From contig CALMIR010000138.1 in assembly GCA_937864265.1 (NCBI GenBank), positions 1 through 64,000 on the forward strand: a DNA stretch of 64,000 nt. The letters are read 5' to 3'. The notes below the pieces were generated by a model. The model worked only from the letters and a program-made list of their open reading frames with translations, ran no database searches and was not told the DNA's origin. This DNA comes from an uncultured Saprospirales bacterium (GTDB lineage: Bacteria > Bacteroidota > Bacteroidia > Chitinophagales > Saprospiraceae). The position numbers were made by a program, and so were the translations under genes. Shown in pieces: positions 18,004-26,466 of this stretch. Every line of letters starts with the position of its first letter. The stretch's first letter is position 1.

Positions 18004-18963
18004 TTAATTGGATGGTTCTGTGAGTTCGCTTTCGATAGTTGGTATGGTTTTTAAATAAGCCCATATCGCACTGACTTCTTCGTCCGAAAGCTGCGCGAAG
18101 CGTGGCATCTGCGGCTGGAGGATGTTTCCATCTTTCTTGATGCCGCCCTTTACCGCATCCATAAATTCTTGCTCTGTCCAGCTACCTATCCCAAATTCTT
18201 TGCTGGGAGTTAGGTTGGGAGATAATACCTTTTCAAAATTTTCATCAGGTACAGGGCATCCTCCACCAAAAAAGCGGGCTGATTCTTCTGGCTGGAAGTA
18301 GTTGTACATTTCAAAATTCTGAGAATGGCATACCCCACATTCGTACACATCAGTAGCCAGGTATCTGCCGTAGGCAACTTTATCCGTCATAGGTGGAGCT
18401 TGGATGGGTTGGCCGTCGTAAGGCAGGGGTTTAAACATGCCCAGTATGGCGAATATTTTGATCAAAGGCGAATTCAAGTAAGCGGGGGCTGGGTGTTGCG
18501 TCGCCGAAGCCTTTACAATATCTGCATCGGAACGCAGGTAGGCAATGATTGAAGCCAGCATTTCATCCGACATTTGGGGGTGGCACATCATGTTTCCGAC
18601 ATAACGTCCTTCCCTGTTAACACCTGTTCGCATCAAATAGGCCAACTCGCCATTGCTGTAATTCTTTATCCCATTTTCATGTTGAGTAATATTGGCCGAC
18701 CACATTTCGCCGAAGGGGTCTTCTTTGCGATTGAACAACCGACCGCTCAACTTTCCGTCTTCGCCCAAATGGCAATGAGCGCAAACGGTTTCGACCAATT
18801 TTTTCCCCTGAGCTAAATTCATCGAATCCACAGGTAATTGAACCGATATATCCTGTACTGGAAATCGCTTCATGGGCGTGAGGTAGGCATAGGCCAATAA
18901 GATCAAAAGGGCTAAAACAATGACTCCTATTGCTATCCCGAGGCTTTTGAATACTTTTTTCAT
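18004..18963 (-). CDS. Membrane-anchored dihaem cytochrome c
   Basis: 319 residues. An N-terminal membrane anchor (about 8-28) is followed by two c-type haem sites, CAHCH at 61-65 and CGVCH at 209-213, each in its own cytochrome-c-like domain. Methionines in QMSDE (about 130) and MPRFAQLSDEE (near the C-terminus) could be distal ligands. It should face the periplasm and carry electrons; no oxidase or dehydrogenase lies next to it, so the partner is unknown. The closing A(I/Y)AYLKTIP helix is typical of cytochrome c domains. Confidence 0.88.
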   Translation of the reverse strand: MKKVFKSLGIAIGVIVLALLILLAYAYLTPMKRFPVQDISVQLPVDSMNLAQGKKLVETVCAHCHLGEDGKLSGRLFNRKEDPFGEMWSANITQHENGIKNYSNGELAYLMRTGVNREGRYVGNMMCHPQMSDEMLASIIAYLRSDADIVKASATQHPAPAYLNSPLIKIFAILGMFKPLPYDGQPIQAPPMTDKVAYGRYLATDVYECGVCHSQNFEMYNYFQPEESARFFGGGCPVPDENFEKVLSPNLTPSKEFGIGSWTEQEFMDAVKGGIKKDGNILQPQMPRFAQLSDEEVSAIWAYLKTIPTIESELTEPSN

Positions 18964-19118
18964 GGCTGCATCATCTTTTTAATTGTTACTCGGTCAGATG
19001 ACGGCTTTAGCGCCACCTCAAATGACCGTTGCAAAGATGCAGCCGGATACAGCCCAGGCTATATCAATAATGTCGCAATCAATATCAATTTTGTCTTTTG
19101 AAGATAACTAGCTCATTA

Positions 19119-21893
19119 TCAAAGTATTTCTCCAGGTGTTTTTCCAAAATGATCCCTGAAACACTTGATAAAATAAGCCGGCGAGCTGAATCCGCATAGG
19201 TAGGCGATCTCTGAAACGTTGGCCGCTTTTTGTTCGAGGAGTTGTTTGGCCCTTTCCAGCCTCATGTTGCGAATGATTTCATTCGGTGAAAAACCCGTTA
19301 AAGCGGAAAGTTTTCGGTGGAGTTGGCTTCTGCTCATGCCCACTTGTACACTCAATTCGACCACACTGAAATGTTCGTCATCCAAATTGGTTTCAATGCA
19401 TTCCTTCACTTTTTGAAGAAATACACTATCCATACTTTCCGCTTTTACCTCGGTGGGCATAAAAGCGCTGAAAACTCGCCGATAATGAGATTGCAATTTT
19501 TGTCGTTGCTGGAGTAAATTGGACACCCTGATCTGAAGCTCCCGGCCATCAAAAGGTTTGACGAGATAATCATCCACGCCAATTTCCAGCCCTTCTAGTT
19601 TATCTTCTTGCCCAGCTCGGGCGGTAAGTATTATTATGGGTATGTGCGAGGTTTTATCATCCTGTTTCAAGTGCCTGCAAAATTCACGTCCATCCATTTC
19701 AGGCATCATAACATCACTAATAATCAAATCGGGTGTGATTTCCAATGCTTTTTCCAGGCCTTTTTTGCCGTCATAGGCAGTCCAAATCTGGTATTTTTCA
19801 CTCAAAGTATCCTGAATATACTGACTGACATCCCTATTGTCTTCAACGATTAAAACGACAGGTCGTTGTTCTGTCGAAGGGAAAGGGCTACTCTTTTGTG
19901 GTTGAACCGTGTTCTGCTCGATGGGTACAAGTGGAGAAACTGGATGTGGAGAAATAGTCGATTCCAAATCATCCGTAGCATCTAATATTTCCTCTGGCTT
20001 GAAAAATGCCTTATTTATCGCTAAAGCGACTTCAAAAGTTGTCCCTTTATCTACCTCGCTCTGCACACTGATGCTGCCGCCGTGCAATTGGGTCAACTCT
20101 TTAGTGAGCGCCAAACCAATCCCGCTTCCTTCTTGAAGTTCAGAATAATGACTTTGGCCAAAACGTTCAAAAATAGCTTCTTTTTGATCCTCGCTGATGC
20201 CTATGCCGTTATCGCTGACCCACAATTTGGCAAAGTCAGTTTCTCGCTCCAAGGCAACGCTAATTTTACCGCCTTCACCTGTAAATTTAAAGGCATTGGA
20301 AATGAGGTTGACCAAGATTTTTTCTAAAACATCTTTATCGAAATAGCCGATGAAATCGCTTTGCGGGATGTTTACTTGAAAGTCCACCATTTGACGGGCG
20401 GCCAAACTCTCAAAAGAACCGGAAATAGTTCGCACCATTTGGCCTATATCCCCTTTTGCTGCTTTCAATTGGAGCTTGCCGCTTTCCAATTTGGATAAGT
20501 CCAGGAGTTGGTTCACCAAATTCAGCAATCGTTTGCCATTGCGGTGAATGATGCGATAGTATTTTTGTACATCACCTTTGAATGTACCATGCATCATTTG
20601 CTCGATGGGGCTTGTGATCAGGGTAAGGGGCGTTCGAAATTCATGGCTGATGTTGGCGAAGAAAGTGCTTTTTAGAGCATCCATCTCCCTTAGTTTTTCA
20701 GCTTCAGCATGTTCTAATTGAGCCATCACATCCGCTTTTTCGGCGGCCAACAGGACTTCCTTTTGACGGATTTTTTGACGGCTTCGTAGCCATTGAAGAT
20801 AAATCAATAGTAGGCCAATTAAGAAAAGCGCCCCAGCAATCAAGTAGTTTTGCTTTTGCCGCGATTCGATCAACAAGCGTTCCTTCTTCTCGGTTTCATA
20901 TTTGGTCTCTAATTCAGCAACGGCTCTGTTGTAGCGCTGAAGATTTAATTCTTTATCAATGGCCTCTAATTTGCGCTGATAAACCAAGGCTTGCTGGTAA
21001 TCCTCTTGACTTTCGTACAAATCCGTCAATCCTTTATATACACTCCCTACGCCTTCCAGATTGCCACATGCCTTGCAAAGGGGTAGCGCCTGTTCAAACC
21101 ATTCATGCGCTTCTGACCATTGCTTTTCCGATAAGTACAGATATCCCACATTCAGTGTTGTAAAACATACACCAAATCGATTCTCTGTCCGGTATTTTTC
21201 ATAAGACAAGGCTGCTTTATACATCAATAAAGCACTATCTGTTGCACCAGCCAAATGAAAACTTACGCCTTTATTATTGTAAACAGCTCCTGTAACATCC
21301 TGATAATCGTTAGCAGTAGCCAGCGAAAGGGCTTTTTCTAAAAAAATTCGAGCCGAATCCGTTCCGTTGTATAGCCCTGCTAACACCAGATAATCTTTTG
21401 ACAGTTCGTACCAAAGTCCTAGTTCTTCGTGCAAACTAATTGCCTGTAGCGCTCTTTTTACCCCCAAATCCTTTTTATTTTGGGCTCTATTGAGGTTAGC
21501 CAGATGGGTCAGTGTCAATGCGCGTAAGGTATCGTTCTTGCCTTGTTCGGCTTGGGAAAGGATGTTTAACAAAAGGTTGCTTGATTTTTCAAATTCCAGT
21601 TTTCTGGTATAAATGGCCCCTATTTGCAGGTCAATGTAGGGCAGGTAGCTAGGCTGGTATTGTTTGCAAAATAGTTTGAAATCTTCGCAAAAAAGCAGCG
21701 CGGAATCCAAGTGGTAGAAGTGGTAAAATTTTTCCAAGCTTTGGAAAGCCACCTTTTTTTCCCTAAACTCCGATGCTTCCTGATAGGACTTGATGAGTGG
21801 AATAGCTTGTTCTGGTTGCCCGAAAAGAGCAACAGGATATAACACGATAAACAATAGAAAATAACCGATGGTATTTTCTAAGAGTTGCTTCAT
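19119..21893 (-). CDS. Hybrid histidine kinase/response regulator with TPRs and AraC output
   Basis: 924 residues with a whole two-component path in one chain. A signal sequence precedes a periplasmic TPR-rich sensor (about 45-320). A membrane helix lies at about 350-368. The HisKA site is SHEFRTP with His417; the ATPase boxes are NLISNAFKFT (about 530), DNGIG (561-565) and GSGIGLAL. The receiver domain has the phospho-acceptor Asp727 in SDVMMPEMDG. An AraC-type helix-turn-helix ends the protein (about 820-924). The plan resembles Bacteroidota HTCS regulators, but with TPRs in place of the usual beta-propeller. No SusC/SusD genes adjoin, so the target is unknown. Confidence 0.9.
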   Translation of the reverse strand: MKQLLENTIGYFLLFIVLYPVALFGQPEQAIPLIKSYQEASEFREKKVAFQSLEKFYHFYHLDSALLFCEDFKLFCKQYQPSYLPYIDLQIGAIYTRKLEFEKSSNLLLNILSQAEQGKNDTLRALTLTHLANLNRAQNKKDLGVKRALQAISLHEELGLWYELSKDYLVLAGLYNGTDSARIFLEKALSLATANDYQDVTGAVYNNKGVSFHLAGATDSALLMYKAALSYEKYRTENRFGVCFTTLNVGYLYLSEKQWSEAHEWFEQALPLCKACGNLEGVGSVYKGLTDLYESQEDYQQALVYQRKLEAIDKELNLQRYNRAVAELETKYETEKKERLLIESRQKQNYLIAGALFLIGLLLIYLQWLRSRQKIRQKEVLLAAEKADVMAQLEHAEAEKLREMDALKSTFFANISHEFRTPLTLITSPIEQMMHGTFKGDVQKYYRIIHRNGKRLLNLVNQLLDLSKLESGKLQLKAAKGDIGQMVRTISGSFESLAARQMVDFQVNIPQSDFIGYFDKDVLEKILVNLISNAFKFTGEGGKISVALERETDFAKLWVSDNGIGISEDQKEAIFERFGQSHYSELQEGSGIGLALTKELTQLHGGSISVQSEVDKGTTFEVALAINKAFFKPEEILDATDDLESTISPHPVSPLVPIEQNTVQPQKSSPFPSTEQRPVVLIVEDNRDVSQYIQDTLSEKYQIWTAYDGKKGLEKALEITPDLIISDVMMPEMDGREFCRHLKQDDKTSHIPIIILTARAGQEDKLEGLEIGVDDYLVKPFDGRELQIRVSNLLQQRQKLQSHYRRVFSAFMPTEVKAESMDSVFLQKVKECIETNLDDEHFSVVELSVQVGMSRSQLHRKLSALTGFSPNEIIRNMRLERAKQLLEQKAANVSEIAYLCGFSSPAYFIKCFRDHFGKTPGEIL

Positions 21894-22043
21894 GGGCGGT
21901 TGTTGGTTTCACGTCAAGTATCAAGGAGAAATGTACGCATAATCACTGAAATTCAGCGCTTTCCCTATGGGATAATTTTTTTCTGAATGTATTTGGAAAT
22001 GAAAACAGCGGCTTATGGATTGTTTTCCATTCAGGAGGAAACA

Positions 22044-23066
22044 TCATACTTCCAGGCTTTTTAAAAATAGCATCGTGTCAACGCCGTCCGCATAATCGAG
22101 AATAGTCGGCTGCTGCGCTTGGCCAAATGGAAGGGTCGGCAAGTGAAGTTGAGCTTCAGTAGCAAGCACGCACTGAATGGCAGCACTATTTTCCTGAAGC
22201 AGTTGATTCAGTGCTGCCAAATCATCGTAATATTCGAAATGCAAACAGGCAATAGGCGATGCAATGGCTGCATTTTCCGTTAGCAGGATACAACCGTTGG
22301 CCTTGAATTCGACTTTGTTCAAGAGCATCAAAGTGTATTGATAGTCAAAGTTGTTTTTGTAGCGATCGTTCAAAACGACGCTGTTGTATTCGTGCAAGGC
22401 CTCCAACAAGGGGTTGAAATCATAAGCTCTCGGCACATACAATTTGGAAACATTTCGGCAGCCCAATCCATAAAATTGAAAAATATCCTGCCCTAGCGCT
22501 ATTAACGCTGCATGGGATTCTTTTCCCGTCAATACGGCTACTGCGTTTCTATTCTGGCGGATGATGTGGGGGTATTTTCCAAAATAAGCTTCAAAATAAC
22601 GGGCTGAATTGTTGCTGCCAGTGGCAATTACGGCATCGAATGCCTGGAGGCGCTCCACGAAAGTGACGTAACCTGCTACAGCCGGGTCAAATTCCGTCAT
22701 CATTTTAACAAGACTTGGCAGCAGATAGGGGTCTTTTTCGGAAAGCTTGATCTGGGCGCGATGGCCAGCTGCAAAAACACATAAAAAGTCGTGAAAGCCT
22801 ACCAAAGGGATATTGCCTGCCATGACGAGTCCGACTGTTTTCGCTTGGGTGAGCTCAGGCACGTCATAACCATCTAGCCATTTTTCCAATTCCTGAATGT
22901 CTAAAAAATGCCCGGCAATGGCTTGTATGGCGAGAGCTTGGCTGTCGAGGGTAAACCAGGGATTGTTGAAAGCCGAGCGCTTCATGACGGCTTCTAGATA
23001 ATCATTTTGTTCTTTCAGCTTTTGCCCAAGTTGGGCGAGTGCGGCTATTCTTTCTCGACGAGTCAT
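22044..23066 (-). CDS. LuxC-type acyl-CoA reductase
   Basis: About 340 residues. It belongs to the LuxC/acyl-CoA reductase family of the aldehyde-dehydrogenase superfamily, which reduces fatty acyl groups to aldehydes with NADPH. Recognisable parts are GLVMAGNIPLVGFHDFL, the ATGSNNSARYFEAYF cofactor region, and the stretch ending GLGCRNVSKLYVP, where the Cys of GCRNVS is the likely acyl-carrying nucleophile. The ATG at 23066 (MTRRERIAALAQLG) is preferred; a start at 23162 would add 32 residues without family character. Bacteroidota copies often sit beside a ferredoxin gene; none is here. Confidence 0.8.
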   Translation of the reverse strand: MTRRERIAALAQLGQKLKEQNDYLEAVMKRSAFNNPWFTLDSQALAIQAIAGHFLDIQELEKWLDGYDVPELTQAKTVGLVMAGNIPLVGFHDFLCVFAAGHRAQIKLSEKDPYLLPSLVKMMTEFDPAVAGYVTFVERLQAFDAVIATGSNNSARYFEAYFGKYPHIIRQNRNAVAVLTGKESHAALIALGQDIFQFYGLGCRNVSKLYVPRAYDFNPLLEALHEYNSVVLNDRYKNNFDYQYTLMLLNKVEFKANGCILLTENAAIASPIACLHFEYYDDLAALNQLLQENSAAIQCVLATEAQLHLPTLPFGQAQQPTILDYADGVDTMLFLKSLEV

Positions 23067-23198
23067 ATGGCAATCAGTCAATGCTGCTGCAAAGTACGGG
23101 ATTCCTCCTGAAACTTGCGCAATTTCTGTACGATCTGAGCAACCGGACTTCAAAAAAGCCACTTGGATGTAACCAATTTTACAAGTTTACATTAATTA

Positions 23199-23336
23199 AT
23201 GGCCCAAAAAGAGTTTCCTGCGCTAGAAGGCACCCTCGAATTCCAGATTGCCCACTACCCACCTGGTACTTACATGGCTCATTTACAAATCGGAGATACA
23301 GTACGGGAGTCGCGTTGTTTTGCGGTGGTGGATTAG
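23199..23336 (+). pseudogene. Orphan fragment resembling a T9SS C-terminal tail
   Basis: This 45-residue ORF starts directly after an in-frame stop and has no signal peptide. Its end, LEFQIAHYPPGTYMAHLQIG, follows the pattern of T9SS type A sorting domains (hydrophobic strand, P-x-G-x-Y, hydrophobic strand). It matches in shape the end of the T9SS protein at the right edge (LILHQPGIYHLSLQDK). A tail without cargo is best read as the remnant of a lost surface-protein gene, although a free-standing small ORF cannot be excluded. Confidence 0.4.
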
Positions 23337-23403
23337 GGTGTAGAGAGGGCATTATATCCATAGCTGTAGTCACATGCTAAAGTTCTATTAAACCATCGTC
23401 AGC

Positions 23404-24075
23404 ATGAAAACATCTGCATCCCCGCTTATTTTTTTATCGTTACTACTCGGCCTGCTTCCAATCAACAGTCCATGCCAGGTTCGTTCCCTCATTTCTCTAG
23501 AAAACAAGCACTTAGTGCCGCATTTAGACAATGCTTTTTGGGTAGTGGCTCAGCAAGAAACACCCGTTTCTATAACGCAATTGAGTGCTACAATACAAAT
23601 ATATGGTGGGGAAGCAAGCCCTCTTGAAATCAAAGGCAGCAACACCCTATTTTTCATCCACCCGGATACAGTTGGTATGGTGGAAATAAGCATAGACTTA
23701 GGGGATACCATAGAGGTAAAAAGGCTGAGGGTGAAAACCATGGAAGCCAAAGGGTATTTGAGTAAACATACAGCAAATCAACCTGAACCCATTAAAAGCG
23801 GCGAATTCAATGCACAAAGCGGTATAGCAGCTATACTTGTTGATTATAATATTTGCGCGTCTTGCATAGTAGTTGGATATGAAGTAATTAGAATAAGCAG
23901 CCGAAACGAAGTAGAAAGAACCCTCAACATCGGCGCCAGATTCTCCGACGAAAGCGAGGAGATCATTCTCAAGGCGACATCGGGTGATTTGTTTATTTTT
24001 AGAAAAATTAAATACCGCTGCCCAGGAGACAGAAGCCCTCAAAGCCTAGATGACATGATTTTTGAAATTAAATGA
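23404..24075 (+). CDS. Secreted GldM-like protein (C-terminal half only)
   Basis: 223 residues with a signal peptide ending near SPCQ. The mature part follows the last two domains of GldM/PorM, the periplasmic shaft of the T9SS and gliding motor. An Ig-like domain (FWVVAQQETPVSI ... FFIHPDTVGMVEISI) runs into the KRLRVK(T/I) junction. A GldM_C-like domain follows (GEFNAQSGIAAIL ... VGYEVIRIS ... SGDLFIFRKIKYRCPGD). True GldM is about 500 residues with a membrane helix; this protein lacks that half. It is likely a paralogue with an accessory or unrelated role. It lies 67 bp after the T9SS-tail fragment. Confidence 0.65.
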   Translation: MKTSASPLIFLSLLLGLLPINSPCQVRSLISLENKHLVPHLDNAFWVVAQQETPVSITQLSATIQIYGGEASPLEIKGSNTLFFIHPDTVGMVEISIDLGDTIEVKRLRVKTMEAKGYLSKHTANQPEPIKSGEFNAQSGIAAILVDYNICASCIVVGYEVIRISSRNEVERTLNIGARFSDESEEIILKATSGDLFIFRKIKYRCPGDRSPQSLDDMIFEIK

Positions 24076-24079
24076 AACA

Positions 24080-24178
24080 ATGAATGGCAAAACGGATATT
24101 GAGCTTTTAACATTAAAGGAGGTCATTGAAGCAGGGCTTGGAAAAAGGCAGCAAATAGATTTTGACCTACTCCCCTAA
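24080..24178 (+). CDS. Tiny ORF after the GldM-like gene
   Basis: 32 codons beginning 4 nt after the upstream stop. The peptide starts MNGKTDIELLTLKEVIEAGL and ends DFDLLP. Its stop overlaps the end of rluD on the other strand. No similarity is recognised. It may be a chance ORF or the start of a gene truncated by rearrangement. Confidence 0.2.
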   Translation: MNGKTDIELLTLKEVIEAGLGKRQQIDFDLLP

Positions 24179-25248
24179 GCCCCTTCTCCCCTATCCAATG
24201 CTTCCCGACGGGTATCCAAATAATGCCGCCAGCGATCCAGAGCGGCTTGAAAATCTTCCGGCAGTTCCGACTCGAAGTACATTTCTTTGCCCGTACGCGG
24301 ATGGACAAAGCCCAGCGACTTGGCGTGCAGGGCGTGGCGAGGCATCACGGAAAAAGTATGCTCTACAAACTGCTTGTACTTACTAAAAACCGTGCCTTTC
24401 ACGATGCGGTCGCCGCCATAGCGCTCATCGCTGAACAAAGGGTGGCCAATATGTTCCATGTGCACGCGTATCTGGTGGGTACGCCCGGTTTCTAGGTTGC
24501 ACTGAATCAAACTCACATAGTAGAGCGGCTCCAGTACTTTGTAATGCGTAACCGCCCATTTTCCCATTTCCCCATTTGGAAAAGCAGCAAACCGCTGCCT
24601 AAAACGCGGATGCCGCCCAACGTGCGCCGTTACAGTGCCTTCTTTTTCCTCCGGCTCGCCCCACACCAAAGCCCAATAGGTGCGTTCGATGGTATGGTAA
24701 TAAAATTGCTTGGCTAGGTGCGTCATGGCCAGTTCCGACTTGGCAATCAACAGCAAACCGGATGTGTTTTTATCAATACGGTGTACCAAACCCAGGCGAT
24801 CCTGCATGTTGCCTTCCATCACAGGTAAACGCTGATGCCCAAAATGATAGGCCAAAGCATTGACCAGCGTATTCCGAAAATGCCCGATACCTGGATGTAC
24901 CACCATCCCGGCCGGCTTGTGCAAAACGATCAAATCATCGTCTTCATATCGGATATCCAATGGGATATTTTGGGGTTCTACATGGCCACTCTCCCCATAA
25001 GGTTTTGGAATAATGATGGATATCTCATCCAGAGGCCTGATTTTGTAATTGGGCTTGATTTCGGCATTATTCACCAGAATAGCACCGGCTCGAATGGCAT
25101 TCTGTACCCGGTTGCGCGAAGTACGCTCCAGTCGATCCATTAAAAACTTATCAATCCTGACAGAACCCTGCTTTTTGTCCACCTTGATGAGTTGGTAGTC
25201 AACATATTCGTCAGAACCTTCTTCTTCTTCTTCTATGTTATTGGACAT
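24175..25248 (-). CDS. rluD: RluD-type 23S rRNA pseudouridine synthase
   Basis: 357 residues. An acidic N-terminal tail is followed by an S4 RNA-binding domain (RIDKFLMDRLERTSRNRVQNAIRAG, about 30-95, read in parts). The synthase domain shows the RluA-family catalytic block HRIDKNTSGLLL with its Asp. The C-terminal part has ETGRTHQIRVHM and HPLFSDERYGG. RluD makes pseudouridines in helix 69 of 23S rRNA; other RluA members act elsewhere, so the exact site is inference. A strong palindrome lies just upstream of the start at 25335-25369. Confidence 0.88.
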   Translation of the reverse strand: MSNNIEEEEEGSDEYVDYQLIKVDKKQGSVRIDKFLMDRLERTSRNRVQNAIRAGAILVNNAEIKPNYKIRPLDEISIIIPKPYGESGHVEPQNIPLDIRYEDDDLIVLHKPAGMVVHPGIGHFRNTLVNALAYHFGHQRLPVMEGNMQDRLGLVHRIDKNTSGLLLIAKSELAMTHLAKQFYYHTIERTYWALVWGEPEEKEGTVTAHVGRHPRFRQRFAAFPNGEMGKWAVTHYKVLEPLYYVSLIQCNLETGRTHQIRVHMEHIGHPLFSDERYGGDRIVKGTVFSKYKQFVEHTFSVMPRHALHAKSLGFVHPRTGKEMYFESELPEDFQAALDRWRHYLDTRREALDRGEGA

Positions 25249-25334
25249 TAGACCAGAAATTTGAAACCACCCGCCTCCCGCTTTCAGCGGAATTCGCCCG
25301 CCCGGCCCGTCCGACCGGAATCATCCGGGCGGGA

Positions 25335-25369
25335 CGATCCCGCTGAGGCCGATACGCTCAGCGGGATCG
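25335..25369. repeat. Strong GC-rich hairpin with GATCCCGCTGA core
   Basis: A perfect 13-bp stem, CGATCCCGCTGAG / CTCAGCGGGATCG, with a 9-nt loop, lies between rluD and pfkB (both minus strand). The flanks are unusually GC-rich (CCCGCC/GGCGGG words) compared with the window. Eleven bases of the left arm match the palindrome at 5537. With no T-run it looks like a dispersed repeat rather than a terminator. Confidence 0.6.
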
Positions 25370-25406
25370 GACGGGGGCAGGAAAACTTGAAACCAGAAAA
25401 CCTCAA

Positions 25407-26345
25407 CTAGCCTTCATAAATCCTACGCCTTTCCACCTTAGGCGGCAAAGGCCCCAGGCAAGCCAGCTTGATTTCAGCCATCGCACGCCCCGCTTTGGCA
25501 CAGCCCAGCAAGTCATACCCATCCAGCCAAGCCGTTAGAAAACCCGACCAAAAAGCATCACCTGCACCGGTGGTATCCTTTACATCCACGGGACGAGTAC
25601 CCAATCGGTGTCGCTCTGCCCGATCGGCGACCAAACAGCCATCGCCCCCCAAGGTGACACAAACAGCCCTTGCCCCCAGTTCGAGAAAATGATCGGCAGC
25701 TTCATTCGGTTCTTTTAACGGATGCCCGTACAAACGCTCCCAATCGACTTCGCTCACTTTTACCAAGCTGCCCTTTTGGCAATATTCCTGGACAATAGCT
25801 TGTGCTTTTGCCCTATCCGGCCAAATTTTTTGGGCATAATTCGCATCTATACTGAGCTGGCAGCCTGCTGTAAATGCTTGATGGGCTATGTTCAAAATGG
25901 TCGATTGGGCGGGCTCTAAGCTCAAGGCAAAACAGGTGGTATGAAACAATGAAACCTCCTGCCAATCTATCCCATCGAATTGATCCTCACTGATTTCTGC
26001 ATCGGCACCACGGTAAGCTTCAAAATTAGAAACCTCCTTCGAACGTGTCACCAAAATCAGGGTTGTCGGCCGCCCTACCCTCCTGAGCAAAGAACCATTT
26101 ACACCATAAGTTGTTATAAAATCCGTCAGGAAATCCCCCATATCATCATTCCCCAAAGTAGCCGCTAAGTAACCATTGTTGCCCAAGCGTACCATGTTCA
26201 TCACCAAATTGGCCGGGCTACCTCCCATGAATTTTGTAAAATATTTAGCCTCGCTCAAATTTTCTACAAAATCGCTTGAAATAAAATCAATCAACAGTTC
26301 CCCAACAGAAATAATGGCTATATTTCGTTCTTGTCTTCGATTCAT
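25407..26345 (-). CDS. PfkB family carbohydrate kinase (fructokinase-like)
   Basis: About 312 residues. A ribokinase/PfkB-fold ATP:sugar kinase. The N-terminal substrate signature is GGSPANLVMNMVRLG and the C-terminal one is DTTGAGDAFWSGF, whose Asp is the catalytic base. The ATG at 26345 is preferred to 26405, and a TATATTTG promoter box lies just upstream on the minus strand. It is divergent from glpD, so a role in using sugar released by the adjacent GH31/Sus locus is likely. Fructose is the commonest substrate of such proteins, but the actual sugar is not known. Confidence 0.82.
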   Translation of the reverse strand: MNRRQERNIAIISVGELLIDFISSDFVENLSEAKYFTKFMGGSPANLVMNMVRLGNNGYLAATLGNDDMGDFLTDFITTYGVNGSLLRRVGRPTTLILVTRSKEVSNFEAYRGADAEISEDQFDGIDWQEVSLFHTTCFALSLEPAQSTILNIAHQAFTAGCQLSIDANYAQKIWPDRAKAQAIVQEYCQKGSLVKVSEVDWERLYGHPLKEPNEAADHFLELGARAVCVTLGGDGCLVADRAERHRLGTRPVDVKDTTGAGDAFWSGFLTAWLDGYDLLGCAKAGRAMAEIKLACLGPLPPKVERRRIYEG

Positions 26346-26375
26346 TAGCTGACATTTATTGCATCTAAAATCGAG

Positions 26376-26383
26376 CAAATATA
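26376..26383 (-). promoter_or_regulatory. -7 promoter box for the PfkB gene
   Basis: The minus strand reads TATATTTG, an exact TAnnTTTG match, 30 nt before the PfkB start. A matching -33 element is not clear. Confidence 0.45.
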
Positions 26384-26408
26384 CACACGAAAAAAATAGT
26401 CTCATTAT

Positions 26409-26442
26409 AAGTTAGGAGTAACTTCAAATTATACCCTAACTT
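26409..26442. promoter_or_regulatory. Inverted repeat between divergent pfkB and glpD
   Basis: The arms AAGTTAGG (26409-26416) and CCTAACTT (26435-26442) are perfect over 8 bp with an 18-nt spacer, and lie midway between the two divergent starts. The right arm overlaps a TAACTTCG word that could be the glpD -7 box. It is a candidate operator for a shared regulator. Confidence 0.4.
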
Positions 26443-26466
26443 CGGAAAAAGGAAATAAAAGTATCC

